From IMG/VR virus record IMGVR_UViG_3300006923_000100, positions 1-27,075 of that record: a stretch of DNA of 27,075 nt. The stretch is one strand, 5' to 3'. Source of the stretch: a virus. Position numbers and translations under genes: made by a program. Shown piece after piece: positions 14,440-21,350 of this stretch (its first letter is position 1; each line of letters opens with the position of its first letter). The notes beneath the pieces were generated by a model. The model made no database searches and was not told the origin of the DNA. It worked only from the letters and a program-made list of their open reading frames with translations.

Positions 14440-14490
14440 ATTGTATCAAGTTTTAGGGGGCTAGTAAACCCCCTAAATGTAACAAAATGT
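14440..14490 (-). promoter_or_regulatory. Early-type sigma70 promoter P4
   Basis: The minus strand has -35 TTTACT (14463-14468), a 17-nt spacer and -10 TACAAT (14440-14445) preceded by TGA. Six nt upstream of the -35 is the shared element ACATTTTGTTACATTT (14475-14490), here followed further upstream by a second TTTGTTACA. The -35 lies in the loop of a perfect 9-bp inverted repeat. It drives the SH3-barrel gene and, by read-through, the endonuclease and topoisomerase genes. Confidence 0.75.
14452..14477. promoter_or_regulatory. Inverted repeat around the P4 -35
   Basis: TTTAGGGGG (14452-14460) and CCCCCTAAA (14469-14477) are perfect inverted copies with an 8-nt loop that contains the -35 of P4. 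A dimeric DNA-binding protein could cover the -35 here. No T-run follows on either strand, which argues against a terminator. Only P4 among the four promoters has this addition. Confidence 0.6.
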
Positions 14491-14502
14491 AACAAAGGGT
14501 GA

Positions 14503-14739
14503 TTATTTGCTGCAATCTGCCTTTGCACGGATATCAGCAACATTTCTATTCATGCCGCGATTTCTGAAATAATAATTAAATCTCTCTTGATAGTCAGCTG
14601 ATCCTGCTACATTTTCAATGATAGCTTCTTCAACAACAGGAGCTTCTTCAACAACAGGAGCTTCTTCAACAGTTGCTGGTTCCTGAGCCTCATTCACTAC
14701 CGTATCTTCAACTTTCTTTTTAGCTTTACGTCTAACCAT
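14503..14739 (-). CDS. Hypothetical protein with EEAPVV repeats (78 aa)
   Basis: Not recognised. A very basic start (MVRRKAKKKVEDT) is followed by an acidic, Ala/Pro/Val-rich linker with the hexapeptide EEAPVV repeated, then a basic aromatic C-terminus (YQERFNYYFRNRGMNRNV). The layout of charged tail, flexible repeat and aromatic end is unlike an enzyme and could be a structural or scaffolding peptide. The frame opens at 14784, but the ATG at 14739 follows the upstream stop and has AGAGGA 9 nt before it, so it is preferred. It lies on the late transcript from 15298. Confidence 0.7.
   Translation of the reverse strand: MVRRKAKKKVEDTVVNEAQEPATVEEAPVVEEAPVVEEAIIENVAGSADYQERFNYYFRNRGMNRNVADIRAKADCSK
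14623..14671. repeat. 18-bp tandem repeat (2.7 copies)
   Basis: The unit AGCTTCTTCAACAACAGG occurs at 14623-14640 and again, identical, at 14641-14658, followed by 13 matching bases to 14671. It lies in frame in the EEAPVV-repeat gene, so copy changes would keep the reading frame. Identity at the DNA level shows that the duplication is recent. Confidence 0.85.
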
Positions 14740-14743
14740 TGTT

Positions 14744-15070
14744 CTATTCCTCTTTATTAATAATAGACTGAGACCATGCCTCAACTAATGATGGGATATC
14801 ATTTATTTTATATTCATCCTGCATAGCTGAGAATTTAGTTATATCCCATTCCAGCTCATTGAACATTTTGAATGTAGTTTTATCTTTAAAGGCATCTACA
14901 TTATAACCCAGGCCACCAAGATGTTGGATCATATTGACCTTTTCAGTTAATTCTTTAGTTATATCATTTATGTTTCCATTCATGATATCCATATATACAG
15001 AATAATCTTTTACTGGCGATAGATAAAAATCTAATTCGGATTCAGATATGTATTGTAAAAATGATTTCAT
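14744..15070 (-). CDS. Candidate packaged internal head protein (108 aa)
   Basis: The N-terminus MKSFLQYISE is followed by Ser and fits the capsid-targeting sequence of T4 internal proteins, in which a basic/aromatic decapeptide ends in I/L-x-E and is cut by the prohead protease. The remaining 98 residues are helical and slightly acidic (DITKELTEKVNMIQHLGGLG) and not recognised. It is coupled by ATGA to the gene upstream, and the pair is read from a perfect late promoter (15298-15305), as expected for a head protein. Three other genes at 22.6-26.6 kb begin alike. Confidence 0.65.
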   Translation of the reverse strand: MKSFLQYISESELDFYLSPVKDYSVYMDIMNGNINDITKELTEKVNMIQHLGGLGYNVDAFKDKTTFKMFNELEWDITKFSAMQDEYKINDIPSLVEAWSQSIINKEE

Positions 15071-15276
15071 AGGTTATCTATAAATTTCTTCCAATCATCA
15101 AATGTTCTTAATGCTGGATTATTTCTCTTTAGATCAGTATATCTTACAGATACCTTAGATAATCTTAAATACCATATTATATTTTGTTCAGTAGTAGCAT
15201 ATGGCAAATCTAATTTAGTTACCTTTGGCTCTTCCTGCTTAACAAATTTATCAGATGTCTTTTTCTTTCTAGTCAT
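15067..15276 (-). CDS. Small basic hypothetical protein (69 aa)
   Basis: Not recognised. It has a Lys-rich N-terminus (MTRKKKTSDKFVKQEEPK) and a C-terminal segment rich in aromatic and basic residues (WYLRLSKVSVRYTDLKRN). Nucleic-acid binding would fit the composition. Its ATG has GGAG upstream and lies 22 nt after a perfect late promoter. It overlaps the end of the RuvC-like gene by 8 nt and is coupled by ATGA to the candidate head protein. Confidence 0.7.
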   Translation of the reverse strand: MTRKKKTSDKFVKQEEPKVTKLDLPYATTEQNIIWYLRLSKVSVRYTDLKRNNPALRTFDDWKKFIDNL

Positions 15277-15859
15277 TTTTGTTCTCCGCCTTAAGATTAT
15301 TTATAGTATGTAAATATTTACATATGAAATATGCATCAGCTATATCATCAGCGGGATTAGTAACCTTCTGCAATTGAAACATTCTGACTAAGTCGACTCC
15401 GGTTTCATCATAGAACGCTTGCGCCATGTCTGCTTTATTAGCATTTCCTTTACCTGTAGCAAACTTCTTAACTTCACTGGGCTGAGCTATTGTCATCATA
15501 ATACCATTAACTGCTATAAAATGCTTAAGTAAGCCAGTCGCTTCAGCAATATTAAATACACCACGACCCTTGGCACCATATGCATACCCCTCTAGCTTCA
15601 CGTCTGTTACATTATAATTAGCCATTATGCTCAGGAACACACTAGCTGAATGTTGATACCGATTTACATCATATTGGTATTCTTGTATAAAAGATAATCC
15701 ATTGAAACTCATATTATGCTCTTCATATTTTATTTGTCTTGCCTTGGTTTTAGTCAGATAAGTAAATTTGCACTTACTATAATCCCACTTTTCTATATCA
15801 GGATGTATGCACATGGCAGGGCCACCGATTGAATAATCAACTCCGCATAAGCTATTCAC
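15269..15859 (-). CDS. RuvC-like Holliday-junction resolvase (196 aa)
   Basis: The protein shows the RNase H-fold active-site order of RuvC-type nucleases: CGVDYSIGG with D8, then VKLEGYAYGAKGRG with E89, then NKADMAQAF with D143, and NPADDIADAYF with D170-D174. GLLKHFI and PSEVKKFATGKG are also typical of these phage resolvases. It would cut branched DNA before or during packaging, the job done in T4 by endonuclease VII (gp49), which is not seen in this window. It overlaps the dCMP deaminase gene by 8 nt. Confidence 0.85.
   Translation of the reverse strand: MNSLCGVDYSIGGPAMCIHPDIEKWDYSKCKFTYLTKTKARQIKYEEHNMSFNGLSFIQEYQYDVNRYQHSASVFLSIMANYNVTDVKLEGYAYGAKGRGVFNIAEATGLLKHFIAVNGIMMTIAQPSEVKKFATGKGNANKADMAQAFYDETGVDLVRMFQLQKVTNPADDIADAYFICKYLHTINNLKAENKND
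15298..15305 (-). promoter_or_regulatory. T4-type late promoter
   Basis: TATAAATA on the minus strand lies 22 nt before the ATG at 15276, inside the last codons of the RuvC-like gene. It gives a short leader with GGCGGAG as ribosome site and would express the 69-aa gene, the candidate packaged protein and the EEAPVV-repeat gene late in infection. Confidence 0.7.
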
Positions 15860-16343
15860 TTACTTCACATCCAAGTTTGGCGAAGAAGTCTGCACCATGT
15901 ACAACCTGCTCGCATTCAATACCACATTCATTTAATAAATTTGCTGATACCTCATCATTCCTATGATAGGTTTCACTATAATAAATTTTAGATATCCCAG
16001 CTGCGATTAATAATTTTGTACAATGTCGGCACGGTTGCAGTGTAGAATATGCCACGGCGCCCTCTATGGATACTCCGTTTTTGGCTGCTACAGCAATAGC
16101 ATTCTGCTCAGCATGTATCTCATGATTATTAGACCATTCATGGTGTCTGTCTTTGCATTCATCGGTCAACCCAAGCGGAAACTCATCACAGCAATTTTTA
16201 TAACCGGGTGGTGTGCCATTTATTCCAGTTGATACTATCCTGCCATCTTTGACGAGTACACATGCAACCTTATGAGATATACATTTAGATAATACTGACA
16301 TCTCTCCAGCACAATTAATAAAAACATTATGTAAACTACTCAT
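15852..16343 (-). CDS. cd: Deoxycytidylate (dCMP) deaminase (163 aa)
   Basis: The enzyme converts dCMP to dUMP, feeding dTMP synthesis. It has the zinc-binding pair HAE (H77, E79) and PCRHC (C105, C108), with the NGTPPGYKNCCDE and HHEWSNNHEIH segments that mark the dCMP-deaminase branch, including the extra Cys/His site of the T4 enzyme. The start at 16343 is chosen because it overlaps the upstream gene by 8 nt, has GGAG 10 nt before it and begins right before the conserved domain; the frame extends to 16385 without need. It sits next to the RNR and RuvC-like genes. Confidence 0.93.
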   Translation of the reverse strand: MSSLHNVFINCAGEMSVLSKCISHKVACVLVKDGRIVSTGINGTPPGYKNCCDEFPLGLTDECKDRHHEWSNNHEIHAEQNAIAVAAKNGVSIEGAVAYSTLQPCRHCTKLLIAAGISKIYYSETYHRNDEVSANLLNECGIECEQVVHGADFFAKLGCEVSE

Positions 16344-16479
16344 CTTCAATTTGCTCCATTTCACATTCTTCCAATAAATGACCACAGTATGGGCAATGGT
16401 TTATTTCTTGTTCTTCTGACCAATGCCCATCAACTTCAAATACAGCATCGCAGCTTCCACATTCTGCTCTCCATTTCAT
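16336..16479 (-). CDS. Zinc-ribbon mini-protein (47 aa)
   Basis: This frame was read directly. It begins MKWRAECGSCDAVFEVDGHW and continues to HCPYCGHLLEEC. The two CxxC knuckles about 20 residues apart form a classic zinc ribbon; the rest is acidic. Its ATG overlaps the upstream stop as TAATG, and its stop lies 8 nt inside the dCMP deaminase gene. The role is unknown. Confidence 0.8.
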   Translation of the reverse strand: MKWRAECGSCDAVFEVDGHWSEEQEINHCPYCGHLLEECEMEQIEDE

Positions 16480-16925
16480 TAAGGTAACCTCTTTAATTGC
16501 TTATCGCCATTATGATGAAGCCAAATAATATTTTCATCATAGTCTTTTTTAATATTACCATCCATGCCAATTTCCATTAGTTCTAATTTCTGCCAGCCAA
16601 GATTTCTTTCATTATTAACAACCTTTGTGATTATATATGCTTTAGAAGCAAATTCAACTGTTTGTCCAACAACATAAAAATACTCAGGTTCATCATCAGA
16701 ATACTCTGGTATACTATCAAGGTCAGGGCCTGGTAACGTGTCCTCTGTCTTAATACTAAGGACATCTACAATATCAAAATCATCAGGAAGCTCAACCTTT
16801 GAAAATGGTACACCCTTTCCAATTATTTCAGCTTCAGCATGATTCAATGATGGGTCATTAATATCACTGGGCTGATTGTATTTTCTAAGCTCTTCCCCAC
16901 ATTGTGGGCAATAATTAATATTCAT
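16479..16925 (-). CDS. Hypothetical protein with N-terminal zinc knuckle (148 aa)
   Basis: Not recognised. It opens with a single CxxC knuckle (NINYCPQCGEEL), then has a long acidic, Pro-rich linker and a C-terminal beta-rich region (YFYVVGQTVEFASKAYIITK) that resembles a small SH3-like barrel. It lies directly downstream of the RNR gene with a gap of 48 nt, and the next zinc-ribbon gene is coupled to it. Confidence 0.7.
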   Translation of the reverse strand: MNINYCPQCGEELRKYNQPSDINDPSLNHAEAEIIGKGVPFSKVELPDDFDIVDVLSIKTEDTLPGPDLDSIPEYSDDEPEYFYVVGQTVEFASKAYIITKVVNNERNLGWQKLELMEIGMDGNIKKDYDENIIWLHHNGDKQLKRLP

Positions 16926-16973
16926 AATATACTCCTATATATCTCATAAATTCCTGCTTTTATAAATAAATCA

Positions 16974-19031
16974 TCAGATGTCCGCAATTTCACACACGCC
17001 TCCACTACAAGCTAATTCCTGCGTACCTTTGGTATTATCTTCTAATTCATATTTAGACAACTCTGACCAATCGAATACTGGAAAGGATTCAATCATATTT
17101 AAATATTCTTCTGCATCAATTTCTTCATATGGTGCTTGTTGATATGTGTGCTCAGTGACTGGCAAGAAGCTTACTCCAGAACAATCGTCAAAATACTTAT
17201 ATAACCAAGCTCCAACTTCCATAAACTCTTCATCGTCTTTATAATATACTGTAATAGATGGTTTATGTTCACACCAATGATCGTAGTATATTTTCCATAA
17301 TCTTAATTGCTCTAATGCACCAACATCTTCTACAAGAACAGCATCTTGTGGTGCTGCAATCGGAAAACTAAATATCGCTATTTCAGATGAAGTAATATCA
17401 TCTTCATAGGGAATCTTGTCCATCATGAATTGAGTCAATGGGTCTTTCTTATCACCACGAACTCTTCGTACATAATGTTGAGCGAAGCGAGGATGTATAC
17501 CTGAAGCAGAATCACATAATTGGGAAACTGTCCCAGATGGCTTAACGCATGTAATAGCAACTGATTGGGGTATCTTCAATTTCTTTGCCCATTCTTTATT
17601 TGTATCAATTGCCACTTGTTTCAATTCTTCTAATATTTTAGCTAAGTCAATATTCTTATCAGTACCATTTAACATTGGGTGATCCATGATCCCAGTCAAT
17701 GATACACCAAGCAATCTTTCTTCTCTAGCATTTTCTGACCAAATGGGACGAAGATATTTAAAGTTAGTAAGAGTAGATTGCAGAGTTCCAATTATTGTAG
17801 CTCTCTTAACCTTATCAGCTAGTACTTCAAATGTATCATCTGCTTTAATAATTACTTCTGATAAATTACAGAAGCCCTGCGGCCTCAGAATTATTTCAGC
17901 GCATGGGTTAGTTCCAAAATCTCTTGTAGCATCTCTGCGGCCATTCTCCGCAGCCTTCTTTTGAGATGCTACACGAGAAAACATTCCCCGTTCTCCTGAT
18001 TTAGATTCATATAGAGCTTGCCATTCTTTTAAGAAGAATGCGAAGTCTGGCTTTTCTGTATATGCTGCTGAGTTATTCGCTAATGCTCTTTGTGGCTCTG
18101 TTGCCCACCAATTACCTTTCTTTGCATCGCGGATTCTTGCGTCTGTTGGGTTTGATAATGAAATAAGAGCAGAGCGCCTTACACCACCGACTACCACTAT
18201 GTTAGCGATCTTGCAACATATGTCGTGGCACTCTACTGATGTCAGCCTTCTTCCGTCAGCATTTATAAAAACATCTCTGCAAAATTCAAATAGCTCAGCA
18301 AGTGGCTCTGGGCCCGAAGCCCTGCCGCCGAAAGTTTTTAGCTTCTCGCCGGCTTTGCGTAGGTGTGACATGTCCCATCTGATATCAAAATTGCCATTAT
18401 ATAATTCAAATATTAATATCCGCAATGATGATGCCCATCCGTATTTAGTATCAGCAATAATAATAGTATTCTCTTTCTTATCAATAACTGATATATCTTC
18501 TCTGTCAACGCCTGGATAGTTCTTATTGTTAGGGATATAGCCTCTTCTATTGAGTGGCTTTCCTATTTTTGGTAGGTTTACTATGTATTGTCGTTCAACT
18601 GAAAAACCAGATCCGGTACCACACATTAAAATATACATAATTTCATCAAAATCCACAGGTTTCTTCAAATGGACGGTGACTGGTTCATCTAACTTATCGT
18701 GCTCCAATTGAATAGTTTCGCCTGCTCCTGATACAGTAGTATATGAACAATTGTATCCAGCTACTTCATCCCGCTCTAATGCTTTGCCTGCTGTCATAGT
18801 TGCTCGCATGGAACCAACCAATTCTAAATTCCTTTGCCCATCAAAACACCATTTAATAATATCTTTATGTTTAGGGAATCGCTTAGTCCAAAAATTTATA
18901 ACCCTATCTACTACTTCATCCCAATTTTCCCTACGTCCCCTTTCTTCATCCCATCTACAATATCTCGATAGTGCGATGAATTCCGAATAGGACGGATTTG
19001 ATGTATTTTCAAATGTTGTCATTTGTGTCAT
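16974..19031 (-). CDS. nrdJ: Class II (B12-dependent) ribonucleoside-triphosphate reductase (685 aa)
   Basis: The enzyme makes deoxyribonucleotides using adenosylcobalamin to create the thiyl radical. The order of motifs is that of monomeric class II reductases: GYNCSY with C95, FGGRASGPEPL, VGGVRRSALI, FGTNPCAEI with N375, C377 and E379, CNLSEV with C388, and CVKPSGTVSQL. The spacing C377 to C388 is that of the Lactobacillus leichmannii enzyme (C408 to C419). The C-terminal CSGGVC is the shuttle pair that passes electrons from a thioredoxin-like partner. AAGGA lies 6 nt before the ATG. A TATAAATG near 19071-19078 is a possible weak late promoter. Confidence 0.92.
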   Translation of the reverse strand: MTQMTTFENTSNPSYSEFIALSRYCRWDEERGRRENWDEVVDRVINFWTKRFPKHKDIIKWCFDGQRNLELVGSMRATMTAGKALERDEVAGYNCSYTTVSGAGETIQLEHDKLDEPVTVHLKKPVDFDEIMYILMCGTGSGFSVERQYIVNLPKIGKPLNRRGYIPNNKNYPGVDREDISVIDKKENTIIIADTKYGWASSLRILIFELYNGNFDIRWDMSHLRKAGEKLKTFGGRASGPEPLAELFEFCRDVFINADGRRLTSVECHDICCKIANIVVVGGVRRSALISLSNPTDARIRDAKKGNWWATEPQRALANNSAAYTEKPDFAFFLKEWQALYESKSGERGMFSRVASQKKAAENGRRDATRDFGTNPCAEIILRPQGFCNLSEVIIKADDTFEVLADKVKRATIIGTLQSTLTNFKYLRPIWSENAREERLLGVSLTGIMDHPMLNGTDKNIDLAKILEELKQVAIDTNKEWAKKLKIPQSVAITCVKPSGTVSQLCDSASGIHPRFAQHYVRRVRGDKKDPLTQFMMDKIPYEDDITSSEIAIFSFPIAAPQDAVLVEDVGALEQLRLWKIYYDHWCEHKPSITVYYKDDEEFMEVGAWLYKYFDDCSGVSFLPVTEHTYQQAPYEEIDAEEYLNMIESFPVFDWSELSKYELEDNTKGTQELACSGGVCEIADI

Positions 19032-19088
19032 TATATTTCCTTAATCTTTTTAATCTACAAGCTTCTATCATTTATAGTTCCCATGTTC

Positions 19089-20111
19089 TTAACAACGTTT
19101 CCATTGGTTCAATTTCATTATGCCCTTCATGCCCGAATAAGTGTTGTCCATAAGCAATTGTTTTACTTCTTCGCCAGTCATGCCACTTAATATTAAATCG
19201 TTGATATCCATTCCGCTATATTTTATTGGGTCTAACATTACTATTGTTTTTCCTTTGTCTAACAAACCTTTCATCTTTTTTACAATATGAGGATTTCTAT
19301 TTTCTACATCTAAAATAAAAATATCACCAACGTCGGTTCGTAAGTCTGAACCCGCAGCAGCAATACAATTGGACAAAAACATGGCGTCCAGTGGACCCTC
19401 AACGACTACTATAGGTTTTTCTTTATCGACTCTGTTCATACCCCATGTTCTGTTACCAGTATCATACACAACAATAGTTATATACTTTACTTTATTATCT
19501 GAATTTAATGCACGACCCTGGTATGCATAACATGTTCCTGATTCTCTACGAAATGGTATAACGATTCGTGGTTCATCATATTTGTCTACATTCTCAAATT
19601 TGTTGTGAACTATAGTATTAGTCCATGATCGGAATTTGTCTGCATAATATAGATCAGTAAATTCCTTTTCTGGTAGATTTCTATTTATAAGATATTGTTT
19701 GGCTGGATGGTCATCATCTAAGTCACTAATCTTAACTAAGTCATCAAACATATTATCATTCGCTTTTTCTTTCAATTGTTTCATTTTATCAGATTCATTA
19801 GTATATATAGTTCCTTTCTTAGGTGTGCGTTTTTTGGTTTTAAATTTGGAATATAAATATTCTTTGAAGAGTACTGAATCAAATCTTTCAAGAAATTGAG
19901 AGAAATACATAGACTCACCACAATTGTGGCATTTGAAACACATAGTTGGTTTTTTATTATGCTTATAGAAATAAGCACGAGTCTTATTAGTATCCTTTTT
20001 TGAGTCGCCACATAGTGGGCATCGAAAATTAAACAGATTTTCTTTTATTTGTCTGAACTTAGTCAACCTAAAAGAAAGTCTATGAATATAAATATTATCG
20101 GTAGTATACAT
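19089..20111 (-). CDS. 61: DNA primase, T4 gp61 type (340 aa)
   Basis: The enzyme makes RNA primers for lagging-strand synthesis with the gp41 helicase. The N-terminal zinc domain has FRCPLCGDSKKD and CFKCHNCGESM (C31, C34, C58, C61, C64). The catalytic TOPRIM domain shows VVVEGPLDAMFLSN, then FILDVENRNPHIVKKM, and later KTIVMLDP and SGMDINDLI, matching gp61. Its length is that of T4 gp61 (342 aa). Its ATG is 1 nt from the start of the plus-strand gene at 20113, so the primase N-terminal codons also contain that gene's late promoter. Confidence 0.9.
   Translation of the reverse strand: MYTTDNIYIHRLSFRLTKFRQIKENLFNFRCPLCGDSKKDTNKTRAYFYKHNKKPTMCFKCHNCGESMYFSQFLERFDSVLFKEYLYSKFKTKKRTPKKGTIYTNESDKMKQLKEKANDNMFDDLVKISDLDDDHPAKQYLINRNLPEKEFTDLYYADKFRSWTNTIVHNKFENVDKYDEPRIVIPFRRESGTCYAYQGRALNSDNKVKYITIVVYDTGNRTWGMNRVDKEKPIVVVEGPLDAMFLSNCIAAAGSDLRTDVGDIFILDVENRNPHIVKKMKGLLDKGKTIVMLDPIKYSGMDINDLILSGMTGEEVKQLLMDNTYSGMKGIMKLNQWKRC
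20087..20094 (+). promoter_or_regulatory. T4-type late promoter, divergent from primase
   Basis: TATAAATA on the plus strand lies 18 nt before the ATG at 20113 and inside the first codons of the primase gene on the other strand. Transcription would start near 20100, leaving a leader of about 12 nt with no clear Shine-Dalgarno. It is the only apparent promoter for the plus-strand block. Confidence 0.7.
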
Positions 20112-20112
20112 A

Positions 20113-20502
20113 ATGAACTTTAATTCACCTTTAACAAAACATAATTTTTTACTTTATGCAGCTAAGCACTATCAGAACCCGCAATGTATGGGTACTAATG
20201 AATTTAATAGTGACATGAAACGCTTTATGTATATTAAACGCTTGCTGAAAAAATATCAACGTGGTCAAGAAGTTGATAATAGACTATTATTAAATCACTT
20301 TGTGATATTATATAATATATTTGCAGTTAAACCTCTCAATAGAATGTTATATTTCTATTGCGACATAGATACATACAATATAGTCTATTCAATTCTCGAT
20401 TTCTTAAATATTGTATCACAAAATCTGCCAGAAGTAAATGGTATAGACATAAAAATAGACGAGAAAATGGCAAAATATCTTAAAAATCTGGAGTGTATGT
20501 AA
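20113..20502 (+). CDS. Hypothetical late protein (129 aa)
   Basis: The family is not named with confidence. The protein is helical, basic and rich in aromatic residues (MNFNSPLTKHNFLLYAAKHY; LLLNHFVILYNIFAV), with an acidic mid-part and a Lys-rich end. Similar short helical proteins occur in other environmental T4-like phages. It is first in the plus-strand late block, starts 18 nt after a TATAAATA and overlaps the next gene as TAATG. Confidence 0.75.
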   Translation: MNFNSPLTKHNFLLYAAKHYQNPQCMGTNEFNSDMKRFMYIKRLLKKYQRGQEVDNRLLLNHFVILYNIFAVKPLNRMLYFYCDIDTYNIVYSILDFLNIVSQNLPEVNGIDIKIDEKMAKYLKNLECM

Positions 20503-21053
20503 TGGCTGGTATAGTATCAGGATTTGTATCCTTAAAATTTATACAATTATTAACAAAACCATTCAAAAAATGGCCAGCATATAAAATGGGGCTGATTAAT
20601 GAGAAAGGTTTTAAAGTAAGAGATGCTGCAACAAAAGATGAAAAGAAAGAATTTGCATCTTGGATGAATATCATTAGAAAGATTAAAATAATGCTGGAAC
20701 GCTTCGCGCCAGGCGGAAAGGTGGCACAACTAGCATCTTTTGCTACTGCATTATATCTTTTGAAGGAAGATATTGATAAAAATACCAAATGGGACGGTAA
20801 TGATATTATAAATATTATTGCACAGGATATATTTTTAGTAGATGAATCTCTTAATGAAGTCACTCGACTTGAAGTACTGCGAACTGGAAAATATATTATA
20901 GAACACGAATTCGTTGATAGTAACAATCTCATATTATTAAAAGCATCGCAGGGCCCAACAGAATGGTTTTTTGGTGTTCCGATGTTTGAAGTAAAAGACG
21001 CAGTTTCAGGAAAAACATTTATAGTAACTAAAGATGATTTGAGGAAAATATGA
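20502..21053 (+). CDS. Conserved-type hypothetical late protein (183 aa)
   Basis: The function is not known. The start region (MAGIVSGFVSLKFIQLLTKPF) is hydrophobic. It is followed by KWPAYKMGLINEKG and a central APGGKVAQLASFATALYLLKED, a pattern recalled from marine T4-like phages, then a C-terminal beta-rich region. The ATG at 20502 is used because it overlaps the upstream stop as TAATG; a frame from 20493 would overlap more. It is followed by ATGA into the next gene. Confidence 0.75.
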   Translation: MAGIVSGFVSLKFIQLLTKPFKKWPAYKMGLINEKGFKVRDAATKDEKKEFASWMNIIRKIKIMLERFAPGGKVAQLASFATALYLLKEDIDKNTKWDGNDIINIIAQDIFLVDESLNEVTRLEVLRTGKYIIEHEFVDSNNLILLKASQGPTEWFFGVPMFEVKDAVSGKTFIVTKDDLRKI

Positions 21054-21349
21054 AAAGCTTTAATGAAAATTCAGAATCAGGATTAGGCGGGAATGATGTA
21101 GCTGGTACTATTCGCCACGACGGCACAGCTGGCAAAGCATTCGGCTATCCATACTTCAAATGCGATAATGATACATTTAATAATTGTTTACATGGTAGAA
21201 ATAAACATAAACGATGGGAAAACTTTACTAAGAATAAAAATTTAAGTGATAGTGTAAGAACATTTGTCAAAAATAATAAAGGTACTAAATTCCTATTCCA
21301 GAATGAGCGTTCTGGAGAATTTGTATTTGCAGATAAGAAGTTTCAGTGA
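21050..21349 (+). CDS. Hypothetical late protein (99 aa)
   Basis: Not recognised. It is basic, with two Cys (FKCDNDTFNNCLHG), a Gly-rich opening (SESGLGGNDVAGT) and a Lys/Asn-rich C-terminal half. It begins MKSFNENSES but has no I/L-x-E within the first ten residues, so it does not fit the capsid-targeting pattern. It overlaps the upstream gene as ATGA and ends 1 nt before the PAS gene. Confidence 0.7.
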   Translation: MKSFNENSESGLGGNDVAGTIRHDGTAGKAFGYPYFKCDNDTFNNCLHGRNKHKRWENFTKNKNLSDSVRTFVKNNKGTKFLFQNERSGEFVFADKKFQ

Positions 21350-21350
21350 T

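Noticed and set aside
14452-14477. G/C-rich hairpin as a terminator
   Set aside because: No T-run follows on either strand, and the -35 of P4 lies in its loop, so an operator-like role is favoured.
16961-16968. TATAAATA on the plus strand
   Set aside because: It faces only genes on the opposite strand with no plus-strand gene downstream; in such AT-rich DNA it is likely chance or at most antisense.
20480-20932. 150-aa minus-strand frame opposite the 183-aa late gene
   Set aside because: It is antisense to a coupled gene in a clear operon, rich in Ser/Ile/Phe as expected for a shadow, and has no support.
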